Positions 41,132-49,775 of a stretch of DNA of 64,000 nucleotides are shown in pieces. Positions within the stretch are counted from its first letter, which is position 1. Every line of letters begins with the position of its first letter. The stretch is from PALSA-505 sp036495485 (GTDB lineage: Bacteria > Actinomycetota > Actinomycetes > Streptosporangiales > Streptosporangiaceae), in NCBI GenBank assembly GCA_036495485.1, contig DASXMU010000193.1:1-64000 (forward strand), written 5' to 3'. Below the pieces are notes generated by a model. It saw nothing but the letters and a program-made list of their open reading frames with translations, was not told where the DNA came from and searched no databases. The translations under genes and the position numbers were made by a program.

Positions 41132-42309
41132 GTGATCACCAATGCGTCCAGGTAGCCGCGGATGTTCCGCCGGGTCTCCCCGATCGAGTCGCCGCCGAAC
41201 TTCTCCACCACCGCGTCGGCGAGCACCAGCGCGACCATCGCCTCGGCGACCACTCCGGCCGCCGGGACCGCGGTGACGTCACTGCGCTGGTTGATCGCCC
41301 TGGCCGGTTCGCCGGTGCGCACGTCCACCGTGTCCAGCGCGCGCGGCACCGTGGAGATGGGCTTCATCGCCGCGCGCACCCGCAGCGGCTCGCCGGTGCT
41401 GATGCCGCCCTCGATCCCGCCAGCCCGGTTGGTCCGCCTGCGCACCTGGCCAGCCCCGGCCGGCTCGATCTCGTCGTGCGCCGCCGAGCCGCGCCTGGCC
41501 GCGGTCGTGAACCCGTCCCCGATCTCCACACCCTTGATCGCGTGGATGCTCATCAGCGCCCCGGCCAGCCTGCCGTCCAGCTTGCGGTCCCAGTGCACAT
41601 GGCTGCCGAGCCCGGGCGGCAGGCTGAACACCGCCACCTCGACCACGCCGCCGAGCGTGTCGCCGTCCTTGCGTGCAGCGTCTATCTCGGCGACCATCTT
41701 TTCGCTGGTCACCGGGTCGAGGCAGCGCACCGGGTCGGCGTCGATCCGGCCGGAGTCCGCGGGCGCGGGCAACGTCCCGTAGTCCACGCCGACGCCGCCG
41801 ATGGCGACGACGTGGCTGACCACCTCGGCGCCGAGCGCCTGGCGGAGGAACAGCCGGGCGACCTCACCCAGCGCGACCCTGGCCGCGGTCTCCCGGGCGC
41901 TGGCACGCTCCAGCACTGGCCGGGCGTCGTCATGGCCGTATTTCTGCATGCCGACCAGATCGGCATGGCCGGGCCTGGGCCTGGTCAGCGGCGCGGCCCT
42001 GGCCTGGGCGGCCAGCTGCTCCGCCGGCACAGGGTCGGCCGCCATCACCGTCTCCCACTTGGGCCATTCGGTGTTGCCGATCCTGATGGCCAGCGGCCCG
42101 CCGAGCGTGTGGCCGTGCCGGACCCCGGCGGTGAGCTCGACCTCGTCCTGCTCGAACTTCATCCGCGCGCCCCGGCCGTAACCGGCACGCCTGCGGGCGA
42201 GGGCGGCGGCCAGATCGGGTGTGCTCACCCGTACCCCGGCGGGCATGCCTTCGAGGACCGCGACGAGCGCGCGCCCGTGCGACTCCCCCGCGGTCAGCCA
42301 GCGCAGCAT
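41128..42309 (-). CDS. aroC: Chorismate synthase
   Basis: Final step to chorismate, needing reduced FMN. The 393-residue protein starts MLRWLTAGESHGRALVAVLE, the first chorismate synthase signature, with RRRAGYGRGARMKFEQDEVE, GGHTDLVG-like RPGHADLVGMQKYGHDDARP, SARETAARVALG, and RTNRAGGIEGGISTGEPL. GGGAGG lies upstream of the ATG at 42309. It is the first gene of the aro operon; no attenuator is evident. Confidence 0.96.
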   Translation of the reverse strand: MLRWLTAGESHGRALVAVLEGMPAGVRVSTPDLAAALARRRAGYGRGARMKFEQDEVELTAGVRHGHTLGGPLAIRIGNTEWPKWETVMAADPVPAEQLAAQARAAPLTRPRPGHADLVGMQKYGHDDARPVLERASARETAARVALGEVARLFLRQALGAEVVSHVVAIGGVGVDYGTLPAPADSGRIDADPVRCLDPVTSEKMVAEIDAARKDGDTLGGVVEVAVFSLPPGLGSHVHWDRKLDGRLAGALMSIHAIKGVEIGDGFTTAARRGSAAHDEIEPAGAGQVRRRTNRAGGIEGGISTGEPLRVRAAMKPISTVPRALDTVDVRTGEPARAINQRSDVTAVPAAGVVAEAMVALVLADAVVEKFGGDSIGETRRNIRGYLDALVIT

Positions 42310-42478
42310 GCAGCCGATCCTCCCACGGCGGGCGGGCCACCCGTGCAATCCGGCCCCGCCAGCCGGATTCCCGCCCTGGGCAAAGCGGGGTTCGCCCTGC
42401 GCCAGAGCCCATCAGCCGATATGTTGCGATATGAGAGTCTCTGGACTGATCCGCGTCGGCCTGGAGAGGGGAAATGCC

Positions 42479-43033
42479 GTGACACAGGTCGGTCAGCAGC
42501 CAAGGCCCGTCGAACAGGCGGTGCCTTCGCCTGCGCAGTTCCCGCCCGGGGAAGGCGACGGGGTGGCCGCCGGGGAGAGACCCGGCGGGCCAGCCGGGCG
42601 CGGCGCGCCCGCGCGTATCGAGCCCGGCACGCTGATGGAGAAGATGATCCCGGGCAACCTCGTCGAGCCCTACCTCACCGGTCAGCGTTCGGTGATCTCC
42701 GGCTACGCCTACCGCGCGGCAGACGCGGGGCAGGCAGGCCCGGCCTGGCCAGCCCCAGCGCTTGGTCAGCGCGGAAGCACGGACACCGGGGACGCGCCCG
42801 ACTTCTGGGTGCTGCGCTGGCGGTCCCTGGAGATGCAGACCTACCTGGCTTCCCCGCCGTCACCCGGCCGCCCGCGCCGTCAGGCCACGCCGGGCCGTGC
42901 GGCGTCCGACCTGTTCGTCGAGCCCTGCCCGGTCCCGGTCGGCACCGAGATGTACCGGATCACCCCGGCCAGGGAAGAGTTCATCGCCCGGCACGACGGC
43001 CAGGCGTGGCTACGGCCGGCACCGGAGGCCTGA
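42479..43033 (+). CDS. Unknown protein, first of a two-gene unit
   Basis: A 184-residue protein. The N-terminal 50 residues are Pro/Gly/Ala-rich. The conserved-looking part is GTLMEKMIPGNLVEPYLTGQ and RSVISGYAYRAADAG, then FWVLRWRSLEMQTYL, and the end FVEPCPVPVGTEMYRITPAR. I recognise no family. GTG start with AGAGGGG 8 nt upstream. It is separated by 4 nt from the next gene. The two probably act together. Confidence 0.6.
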   Translation: MTQVGQQPRPVEQAVPSPAQFPPGEGDGVAAGERPGGPAGRGAPARIEPGTLMEKMIPGNLVEPYLTGQRSVISGYAYRAADAGQAGPAWPAPALGQRGSTDTGDAPDFWVLRWRSLEMQTYLASPPSPGRPRRQATPGRAASDLFVEPCPVPVGTEMYRITPAREEFIARHDGQAWLRPAPEA

Positions 43034-43037
43034 GGCG

Positions 43038-44027
43038 ATGCGATACCGGCTGATGGCGACCTACCGCGGCGTGCCCTACGAGGCGGGCGTCGGCCCCACG
43101 GACTCCGATATCGTCCTGTTCGCCGCCTGCCCGCCCCCCGAGGACCTGGGGTTCCAGCCGGCCACGGGACATTGGCGCAAGCCGGTGAACCGGGCCGAGG
43201 TGGACGCCATGTGGGAGTCGCGCCCGTACGGGAGCTATCGCGGCGAGCCCTGCCTGGTGCTCGACGACCTGGGTGAGCAGTTGCACATCACCTACACCGG
43301 CGACGATCCGTCCCAGGCCGAGCGGCTCGGCTACTGCCAGATGGAGCCGGGCGTCTACGAGGTGCTGATCCCGCGCGAGGAAGTGACCGGCATCACCGAG
43401 GAGCGGGTGGAGCGCCCCTATCCAATCTCGACGGCACCCTGGCTGAACACCAGCACCCCGGCCCCCCCACCGCCCTGGTCGGCCTGGCCGGACGCCGACA
43501 GCAACGCAACCACCACCCCAGCCTGGCCGGACGCCGACAGCAACGGAGCCACCACCCCAGCCTGGCCAGCCACCCCAGACAACGGAGCCACCACCCCAGC
43601 CTGGCCAGCTGCCGCCGAAGAGGCACCAAGCCCAGCCACCCTCGGCAGCCCAGCTTCTGGCGCCGTGGCGACCGCCCTGGCCGCACCGGCTCAGGCACCG
43701 GCTTCCACTCCGGGTTCAGCGTCGCTGGTCCCGCCGTCCAGGGGCAGGCACGGCGGGGCGGGCGCCCGCCCGCAGACCCGGCAGACCTTCTCCGAACTCG
43801 TCGACCTCGCCGCGCTGCCGCAGGATTCCTACGCGGTGGACGAGGTGGTGGAGGGGGCTGTCTGCCTGGTCCGGACAGACAGCGGCTTCGAGGTGTTCAC
43901 TGCTGCCGACAGCACCAGGCACGAGGTGCGCCTGTTCGCCGACGAGGAAGCGGCCTACTTCTACCTGTTCGGCCTGCTCGCGGCCGAGGCGGTGCGCGAC
44001 GGCCGGCTGGCCCCGCCGAGCGGCTGA
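43038..44027 (+). CDS. Unknown protein with Ala/Pro/Thr repeat linker
   Basis: A 329-residue protein in three parts. Residues 1-130 are a globular N-domain (MRYRLMATYRGVPYEAGVGP, ECLVLDD-like GEPCLVLDDLGEQLHITYTG). A linker of about 110 residues contains repeats of the type DADSNGATTPAWP. A C-domain occupies residues 245-329 (TFSELVDLAALPQDSYAVDE ... RLFADEEAAYFYLFGLLAAE). No signal peptide. Family unknown. Tandem with the gene at 42479; a terminator hairpin follows at 44134. Confidence 0.6.
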   Translation: MRYRLMATYRGVPYEAGVGPTDSDIVLFAACPPPEDLGFQPATGHWRKPVNRAEVDAMWESRPYGSYRGEPCLVLDDLGEQLHITYTGDDPSQAERLGYCQMEPGVYEVLIPREEVTGITEERVERPYPISTAPWLNTSTPAPPPPWSAWPDADSNATTTPAWPDADSNGATTPAWPATPDNGATTPAWPAAAEEAPSPATLGSPASGAVATALAAPAQAPASTPGSASLVPPSRGRHGGAGARPQTRQTFSELVDLAALPQDSYAVDEVVEGAVCLVRTDSGFEVFTAADSTRHEVRLFADEEAAYFYLFGLLAAEAVRDGRLAPPSG

Positions 44028-44133
44028 ACCCCGGGAGCAGCAAGTAACGGAAAGTAGCTGAGAATCCTGGGAAGTTACCTGTGGGTTCGTTAATTTTACA
44101 CTCTTTTGCCCATCAGCCAGTTATCGTGCAGTT

Positions 44134-44179
44134 GCCGACGGGGCTGACGGTCCCCCGCTCCCCAAGCAGCCCCGTCGGC
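44134..44179 (+). terminator. Rho-independent-like hairpin
   Basis: A perfect 13-bp stem, GCCGACGGGGCTG ... CAGCCCCGTCGGC, with a 20-nt loop closes the two-gene unit ending at 44027. A-rich rather than T-rich sequence follows, so it would work best as a structural stop. The rest of 44028-44249 holds AT-richer sequence without a gene. Confidence 0.65.
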
Positions 44180-44249
44180 TCAAAACGCTACAAAAGTGGC
44201 CAATCTGGCCGGTCCCGACAAGGCCGGATCCGGCGGTAGCGTGGCGAGC

Positions 44250-45140
44250 ATGACGGCTGCTGCCACCAGTCCGCGAACACTGATTGTGACCGGTGCCGCA
44301 AGCATCGCCGTCCGCGAGCCACTCACAGGCCCGCGGCGCCCGGCCCGGGTAATAACCGCTAGCCCGGCTGCGGTCTACCTGGAACTCCCGGCCTCAGCCA
44401 CCGAGCCGCGGGTGCTCGTGGTGGCGGCAGCCGGCACCTCCCGGCTGCCGAACGCCATCGCCGTCGCACCGGCCGGCCTGGACCGCTTCGTCGCGGCCAG
44501 CCCAGGCACCGTCGAGGGCTGGACCGGCCGGGGCGTCGTCCAGCTCGGCGAGCTCACCGTTCACGTGCAGCGCTGGTGGGATCCCTCACCCGTCCTCGGG
44601 CCACTGTCCCGTGCCCGGCTGGAGCAGGGTGCGGCCGCGCTGCACCGGGCCTGCGCGGCGGCGTCCCGCAGCCCGGCCCTGGCCGGCCATGACGCCCCCG
44701 CCGCGCTGGCCGCCTGCTGCTGCGCCGGTGACCTGGCCGGCGCCGTGGAGGCGGCCGAACGGATGGTCGGCCTCGGCCTCGGCCTCACTCCCAGCGGCGA
44801 CAACATGATCAACGGGCTGCTGCTGGCGCTGCGGCTGCTCGGCGGCGCGATCTCCGGCGGGACCAGGGCGGTCTGGCTGGCCGACTGGCTCGGCGCGGCG
44901 GTCACCTCCGACGCCTCCAGGCGGACCACCTCGCTCGGCGCCACCCTGCTGCACTGCGCCGCCCGCGGCCAGGCCGCCGAGGAGGCGTCAGGCGTGCTGC
45001 GCGGCCTGGCCGGCCAGGAGCCGCTCGGCCCGGCCACCCGCAAGCTGCTCACCACCGGCCAGTCCCAGGGCGCCGACCTGGCCTGGGGCCTGGTGGCTGG
45101 CTGCCGCGCCGCCGTGACCCTGGCCGGGCCGCCCCGCTAA
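44250..45140 (+). CDS. DUF2877 (AllH-like) protein
   Basis: A 296-residue protein with the DUF2877 signature GLGLGLTPSGDNMINGLLLA near 185-205 and SDASRRTTSLGATLLHCAARG near 235. The family includes AllH, linked to oxamate/carbamoyl transfer in allantoin breakdown, but no other allantoin genes are present here, so the role is open. The ATG at 44250 has no Shine-Dalgarno sequence; TAGCGT (44237-44242) ends 7 nt before it, with CCGACA about 16 bp further upstream, pointing to a leaderless transcript. Confidence 0.75.
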   Translation: MTAAATSPRTLIVTGAASIAVREPLTGPRRPARVITASPAAVYLELPASATEPRVLVVAAAGTSRLPNAIAVAPAGLDRFVAASPGTVEGWTGRGVVQLGELTVHVQRWWDPSPVLGPLSRARLEQGAAALHRACAAASRSPALAGHDAPAALAACCCAGDLAGAVEAAERMVGLGLGLTPSGDNMINGLLLALRLLGGAISGGTRAVWLADWLGAAVTSDASRRTTSLGATLLHCAARGQAAEEASGVLRGLAGQEPLGPATRKLLTTGQSQGADLAWGLVAGCRAAVTLAGPPR

Positions 45141-45189
45141 CCCGCCGCCCCGGCTCCGCGCGCCCCGGCGGGTTCGGCACAATGACCGC

Positions 45190-46116
45190 ATGCCCATACC
45201 GCTCACCGGTACGCAATACGAGATCGCCGCGGGCGACTATTTCGCGGTCGTGACCGAGCTCGGCGCGGGCCTGCGCCAGCTGCACCACCGCGGCGAGCCG
45301 CTGGCCGCTGGTTACGATGCCGCCGAGCTGCCGCCAGCCGCCGCGGGCGCACTGCTCGCCCCGTGGCCGAACCGGGTGGACCGGGGCAGGTACACCTTCG
45401 ACGGCAGGCAGTTCCAGCTCGACCTCAGCGAGCCCGCCGCCGGCAACGCGATCCACGGCCTGACCCGGTGGGCGAACTGGCATCAGGCCCTCGCCGAGAG
45501 CGACCGCGTGCTGCTGCAGCTGGTGCTGCTCGGCCGCCCCGGCTACCCGTTCTGCCTGCTGCTCGAGGCGGACTACCGGCTGGATCCGGCCACCGGCCTG
45601 CACGTCCAGATAACCGCCCGCAACGAGGGCGCGGCCCCGGCCCCCTATGGCACCGGCTCACACCCGTACCTGACCACCGGGACACCGCACATCGACGAGT
45701 GCGAGCTGACCCTCCCGGTGTCCCAGTGGCTGCCGTCCGGCGAGCGCGGCATCCCGGCGGGGCCACCGCAGGACGTCGAGGGCACCCCGTTCGACTACCG
45801 CGCCCACCGCCTCATCGGCGGCACCCGGCTGGACAACGCCTTCACCGGCCTGGCCCGCGGCCAGGACGGCCTGGCCCGCGTCCGGCTGACCAGCCAGCAA
45901 CGTGGCGCCAGCCTCTGGGTGGACGAGGGCTACCGCTGGCTGCAGGTCTTCACCGGCGACCCGCTGGATGAGCCCCATCGCCGGCGTGCGCTGGCGGTCG
46001 AGCCGATGACCTGCCCGCCCAATGCCTTCGTCACCGGCACCGACCTGCTCACCCTGGATCCCGGCGCCACTGCCCGCAGCTCCTGGGGAGTACAGGCCCT
46101 CCCCGGCCGCGCCTGA
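45190..46116 (+). CDS. Aldose 1-epimerase
   Basis: A 308-residue beta-sandwich mutarotase that interconverts sugar anomers. It shows LLAPWPNRVDRGRYTFDGRQ, NAIHGLTRWANW (His), GTGSHPYLTTG (the second His, catalytic acid) and AVEPMTCPPNAFVTG with the catalytic Glu. No signal peptide. A CACAAT box ends 7 nt before the ATG, again suggesting leaderless translation. It is a single gene; no sugar operon adjoins it. Confidence 0.88.
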   Translation: MPIPLTGTQYEIAAGDYFAVVTELGAGLRQLHHRGEPLAAGYDAAELPPAAAGALLAPWPNRVDRGRYTFDGRQFQLDLSEPAAGNAIHGLTRWANWHQALAESDRVLLQLVLLGRPGYPFCLLLEADYRLDPATGLHVQITARNEGAAPAPYGTGSHPYLTTGTPHIDECELTLPVSQWLPSGERGIPAGPPQDVEGTPFDYRAHRLIGGTRLDNAFTGLARGQDGLARVRLTSQQRGASLWVDEGYRWLQVFTGDPLDEPHRRRALAVEPMTCPPNAFVTGTDLLTLDPGATARSSWGVQALPGRA

Positions 46117-46260
46117 GGTATCCATACATTTCTGGAGAAAGAAAGAAATCGCCCAACGGCCCATGAACCCAACCGCTCCCGTGCCCCCGCAAGGAGGCTG
46201 ACCGTCCACTACGGACCCCGTCCGGTCCAGGGTGCCGGTATGGCTCATCGCCCCCGTGTT

Positions 46261-46540
46261 GTCGAAGTGCCATCGACCACCACCCAGTGATGTCGAAGTG
46301 CCATCGACACCACAGGCCACGCGGAGCCGGGCCGACTGGACACAGAACAGAACGACACCACCACCCAGTGACGTCAAAGTGCCACCGACCACCACCCAGT
46401 GACGTCGAAGTGCCACCGACCACCACCCAGTGATGTCAAAGTGCCACCGACCACCACCCAGTGACGTCGAAGTGCCACCGACACCACAGGCCACGCGGAG
46501 CCAGACGGGCTGGACGCAGAACATAGTGGCGCCTCCGCAA
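46261..46540. repeat. 31-bp minisatellite-like repeat block
   Basis: Units GTCGAAGTGCCACCGACCAC + CACCCAGTGAY recur at 46261, 46373, 46404 and 46435 with partial copies at 46292 and 46466. A larger unit containing ACCACAGGCCACGCGGAGCC and a CAGAACA ending is also present twice (46308-46352 and 46482-46523). There are no unique spacers, so this is not a CRISPR array. The whole 46117-46586 interval lacks a gene, and its edges (46190 and 46532) also resemble each other (CCGCAAGGNGGCTGACC). Confidence 0.85.
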
Positions 46541-46586
46541 GGTGGCTGACCTGCGGCTATGGATCCTGACCGGGCCGGATCGTGGG

Positions 46587-47186
46587 TTATCGGCGTGGTT
46601 GCTGTCGGCCTTCGGCTGCGCGGCTGATCCGGATTAGGTCCTCGGGGGTGTCGACGTCGTCCGGGCTGCCGGTGTCCCCGCACTCGACCAGGGTGACCAG
46701 CTCGCGGTGGCTGCGCAGGAACGGGCGCGCGCCGGTGTCGCCGGCTGAGCTGGCGATCAGCTCCGGCCAGTGCACCCGGGCGATCAGGACGGGGTTGCGC
46801 GGCTGGCCGTGGTAGGCCGCCACGGCCACCTCGGCTCCCCCGGCGTGGGCCGCGATGAGCCTGCGGACCGCCTCCGGGCCGATCAGCGGCTGGTCCGCCA
46901 GGGCGATCACGGCGGCCGAGACGGTCCCCGGCAGGGCAGTCAGCCCCGTGACCAGCGACGATCCCATACCGCTGCGCCAGTCCGGGTTGTGCACGGCCAG
47001 CGCGCCTGGCGGCTCGATCATGGCCGCGCCGGTGACGACGACCACCGGGGCCGCGCCACCAGCCCGCAGCAGGGCGATCCCACGGTCGGCGAGGCTCTGC
47101 CCAGCTATGGTGACCAGCGCCTTGGGGCGGCCGAGCCGGGATCCCCCGCCCGCCGCCAGCAGCAGGCCCGCCACCCGTGTTCGCAT
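46587..47186 (-). CDS. MobA/MocA-like molybdenum cofactor nucleotidyltransferase
   Basis: A 199-residue NTP transferase with the nucleotide-binding start VAGLLLAAGGGSRLGRPKAL, Mg-binding ALADQPLIGPEAV near 95, and RNPVLIARVHWPEL. It most resembles MocA, which adds CMP to the molybdopterin cofactor of xanthine-oxidase-type enzymes. The nearby xdhC gene supports this over a generic sugar nucleotidyltransferase. No molybdenum hydroxylase structural genes lie in the window. Confidence 0.85.
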   Translation of the reverse strand: MRTRVAGLLLAAGGGSRLGRPKALVTIAGQSLADRGIALLRAGGAAPVVVVTGAAMIEPPGALAVHNPDWRSGMGSSLVTGLTALPGTVSAAVIALADQPLIGPEAVRRLIAAHAGGAEVAVAAYHGQPRNPVLIARVHWPELIASSAGDTGARPFLRSHRELVTLVECGDTGSPDDVDTPEDLIRISRAAEGRQQPRR

Positions 47187-47203
47187 GGCAACAAGTGTTT
47201 ATT

Positions 47204-47228
47204 CGAAACTCGCGTCAGGCAAATTTAC
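47204..47228. repeat. 25-bp direct repeat, upstream copy
   Basis: CGAAACTCGCGTCAGGCAAA followed by TTTAC. It matches 22 of 25 bases of 48297-48321; the two flank the methyltransferase gene in the same orientation. On the minus strand this copy contains TTGCCT, which could be the -35 box of the mocA-like gene. The rest of 47229-47429 holds no gene. Confidence 0.55.
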
Positions 47229-47429
47229 GCCCGGTGCTCGCACGCTGACCGGCCCGATCGCTCGCGCAGGCCGTTCGGGGCCGCACTCGCGGTGCGGTCT
47301 TGCTTGACGCTCGGGGGTACCGGCGCCGATCTATGGCAGGAACCGCGCATACCGCGAGGTTTGTTCTAAACCCTCCGGCGGGACTGCATGCTGCGGGCCA
47401 AGCTCGGGCGTGAAGATCGCGATTGTGTT

Positions 47430-47460
47430 TTGAATGAGCCCGCGAACCTGCACGTATGAT
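47430..47460 (+). promoter_or_regulatory. Promoter for leaderless methyltransferase gene
   Basis: TTGAAT (47430-47435) and TATGAT (47455-47460) are 19 bp apart. The GTG start at 47467 begins 7 nt after the -10 box, where transcription should start, so the mRNA would have no 5' leader. Confidence 0.55.
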
Positions 47461-47466
47461 GTGGCC

Positions 47467-48276
47467 GTGGATGATCATGAGGAGTCCGCGAGTACGTTCG
47501 ACACGTCACGGCCCAACGTCGCGCGTGTCTACGACTACCTCCTCGGCGGAAAGGACAACTACGCCGCCGACCGGGCTCTGGGCAACCAGATCATCGCGAC
47601 CCTGCCCACCGTCCAGGTCGGGGTGCGGGCGCAGCGTGCGCTGCTCAGCCGGGTGGTCCGCTACCTGGTGCGCGACGCCGGCATCAGGCAGCTCATCGAC
47701 ATCGGCTCCGGGCTGCCCACGGCGGAGAACGTGCACGAGATCGCGCACCGGTACGCCCCGGAAAGCCGGGTGGCCTACATCGACAACGACCCGATCGTGC
47801 TGGCCCACGCCAGGGCGCTGCTGGCCCACGACACCACGACCATCGCCGTCGACGGCGACCTGTGCGAGCCCACCACCATCCTGGAGAACCCCGAGATCCT
47901 CGGCCACCTCGACTGGGACGAGCCGATCGGCCTGCTGCTGTGCGGCATCCTGCACTACGTCCTGGACGACGAGCGTCCCGGCGAGGTCATCAGGGCGCTG
48001 TCTGACGGGCTGCCGTCCGGCAGTTACGTGTTCATCCACCACCTGCTCGACTCCGGTGACCCCGAGGGGGCAGACCTGCAGGCCTCCATGGTCAAGGGCC
48101 TGGGCCGGGTCCAGTTCCGCACCATGGACCAGATCCGCGCCTTCTTCGGCGGCCTCGAGCTCGTCGAGCCCGGCCTGGTACTGGTGCCCGACTGGCGCCC
48201 CAGCATCAACACGCCCAGCGCCCACGACGTCCCCGTGCTCCGGCTCGCCTGCGCCGGAGTGGCCGGGAAACCATAA
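47467..48276 (+). CDS. SAM-dependent methyltransferase (DUF574 family)
   Basis: A 269-residue protein of the actinobacterial DUF574/Methyltransf_19 family: FDTSRPNVARVYDYLLGGKD NYAADRA at the N-terminus, IRQLIDIGSGLPTAENVHEI as the SAM-binding motif near 75, VAYIDNDPIVLAHARALL, and GLLLCGILHYVLDDE. These enzymes are abundant in filamentous actinobacteria, often near XRE/DUF397 regulator pairs, but their substrates are unknown. No such pair is adjacent here. I chose GTG 47467 because of the promoter spacing; a start at 47434 would lie within the promoter. Confidence 0.85.
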   Translation: MDDHEESASTFDTSRPNVARVYDYLLGGKDNYAADRALGNQIIATLPTVQVGVRAQRALLSRVVRYLVRDAGIRQLIDIGSGLPTAENVHEIAHRYAPESRVAYIDNDPIVLAHARALLAHDTTTIAVDGDLCEPTTILENPEILGHLDWDEPIGLLLCGILHYVLDDERPGEVIRALSDGLPSGSYVFIHHLLDSGDPEGADLQASMVKGLGRVQFRTMDQIRAFFGGLELVEPGLVLVPDWRPSINTPSAHDVPVLRLACAGVAGKP

Positions 48277-48296
48277 TCCCAGCGCTGAGCCGGACG

Positions 48297-48321
48297 CGAA
48301 AATCGCATCAGGCAAAATTAC
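48297..48321. repeat. 25-bp direct repeat, downstream copy
   Basis: CGAAAATCGCATCAGGCAAA followed by ATTAC, the partner of 47204-47228. Here no gene follows in either direction that it could serve as a promoter for. Together the copies bracket the methyltransferase gene. Confidence 0.55.
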
Positions 48322-48425
48322 CCGCGTGGCAGCTCAATTGCGCGCAAAGATAGTGCGGTGCGCCAGCAAAAATGGTAACGGGAGCCATTATCGGTACTGC
48401 GGCCTGGAACACAGCCGTCACTCTC

Positions 48426-48536
48426 GGTGGATGCGGCTGGGCGCGGTCGGTCAGCCGTGGTGGATGCGGCTGGGCGCGGTCGGTCAGCCGTGGTGGATGC
48501 GGCTAGGCGCGGTCGGTCAGCCGTGGTGGATGCGGC
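48426..48536. repeat. 33-bp tandem repeat (3.4 copies) spanning the xdhC stop codon
   Basis: Units GGTGGATGCGGCTGGGCGCG + GTCGGTCAGCCGT start at 48426, 48459 and 48492, with a partial copy at 48525-48536. The last unit contains the final codons and TGA of xdhC (minus strand, stop at 48517), so the array is an amplification of the gene's own 3' end. Confidence 0.9.
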
Positions 48537-49623
48537 CGTCGGTCTGGGTGAGCGGCATGCCGGATCCGCCCCAGCGGAGCTGGATGAGCTCGGCCGCGAC
48601 CGACACGGCGGTCTCCTCCGGGGTGCGGGCGCCGAGGTCGAGCCCGATCGGTGAGCGCAGCCTGGCCAGCTCCTCCCCGGTCAGCCCGCGCTCGCGCAGC
48701 CGGTCGATCCGGTCGGTGTGAGTCCGCCTGCTGCCCATCGCGCCGATATAACCCGCCGGGGTGCGCAGCGCCACCTCGAGCAGCGGCACGTCGAACTTGG
48801 GGTCGTGGGTGAGCACGCAGATGACCGTCCGCTGGTCGACGTCGACCCCGGCCAGGTACCGGTGCGGCCAGTCGACCACGACCTCGTCGGCGTCGGGGAA
48901 TCTGGCCGGCGTGGCGAACAGCCCGCGAGCATCGCACACGGTCACGTGGTAGCCGAGGAACTTGCCGACCCTGGCCACGGCCGCGGCGAAGTCGATCGCG
49001 CCGAAGACCAGCATCCGCGGCGGCGGCGCGAACGAGTTGACGAACACGCTCAGCTCGTCGCCGCGCCGTTCCCCGTGCGCGCCGTAGCGCCGCACCCCGG
49101 TCAGCCCCTGGGCCAGCATGCCCCTGACGTCGTCGTCCACCGCGGCGTCCAGCCGGTTCCCTGAGCCCAGGCTGGCCGGCCCGGTCACGCCGCTGCCCCA
49201 GATGACCCGCCGCGCGCCCACGTTGCCAGGCCCGGCGATCACGGTCGCCACGGCGACCGGGTCGCCACGGCTCACCGCTGCAGCCACCTCGCCCAGTTCG
49301 GCGAACCGCTCGGCGTCCACCCGCTCGACGAACACGTCGAGGATTCCGCCACAGGTCAGACCCACCGCGAACGCGTCGTCGTCGCTGACACCATAGGTCT
49401 GCAGGACGGGCACGCCGCTCTGGATGACCTCGCTGGCAAGCTCGTACACCGCTCCCTCGACGCAACCGCCGGAGATGCTGCCGACCACCTCGCCGTCCGC
49501 CGAAACCGCGAGCGCTGCACCGGCCTCCCGCGGTGCGCTACGGTAGGTCCGGACGAGGGTGGCAAGACCGAACGTCTCCCCCGAGTCCCACCATTTGGCG
49601 ATGGGGTTGAGGATGTCACGCAT
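48517..49623 (-). CDS. xdhC: XdhC/CoxI family molybdenum-hydroxylase maturation protein
   Basis: A 368-residue protein that binds and sulfurates the molybdenum cofactor before insertion into xanthine dehydrogenase- or CO dehydrogenase-type enzymes. It has the XdhC N-domain (LATLVRTYRSAPREAGAALA, GSISGGCVEGAVYELA, LTCGGILDVFVE with the conserved Cys) and the Rossmann C-domain (MLVFGAIDFAAAVARVGKFL, THDPKFDVPLLEVAL, GYIGAMGSRRTH). Its last residues, DGRIHHG, lie inside the 33-bp repeat. The target hydroxylase must be encoded elsewhere. Confidence 0.9.
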   Translation of the reverse strand: MRDILNPIAKWWDSGETFGLATLVRTYRSAPREAGAALAVSADGEVVGSISGGCVEGAVYELASEVIQSGVPVLQTYGVSDDDAFAVGLTCGGILDVFVERVDAERFAELGEVAAAVSRGDPVAVATVIAGPGNVGARRVIWGSGVTGPASLGSGNRLDAAVDDDVRGMLAQGLTGVRRYGAHGERRGDELSVFVNSFAPPPRMLVFGAIDFAAAVARVGKFLGYHVTVCDARGLFATPARFPDADEVVVDWPHRYLAGVDVDQRTVICVLTHDPKFDVPLLEVALRTPAGYIGAMGSRRTHTDRIDRLRERGLTGEELARLRSPIGLDLGARTPEETAVSVAAELIQLRWGGSGMPLTQTDGRIHHG

Positions 49624-49775
49624 AACCCACCCACCTGGCTGACATCTCTCCAGCCTACGTCCACCGGCGTCAATTACCCATCGTCATCAGCAGCAAACGT
49701 ATTCATGTTAAATCTTGCGACACTCCGTGTGACAGCCATTCGAGAACGTGGATGTTGGTTAATGTTCCCTCTACG

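Noticed and set aside
42431..42481. ATG at 42431 as start of the unknown protein
   Set aside because: The GTG at 42479 has a proper ribosome binding site, and the extra 16 residues add nothing recognisable.
44134..44179. tRNA-like cloverleaf in the AT-rich gap before the DUF2877 gene
   Set aside because: Only one long hairpin is present, with no D-arm or T-arm consensus; a terminator explains it.
46261..46540. Possible CRISPR array (regular repeats of about 31 bp)
   Set aside because: Units are contiguous without unique spacers, no cas genes are near, and part of the pattern is explained by duplication of a larger block.
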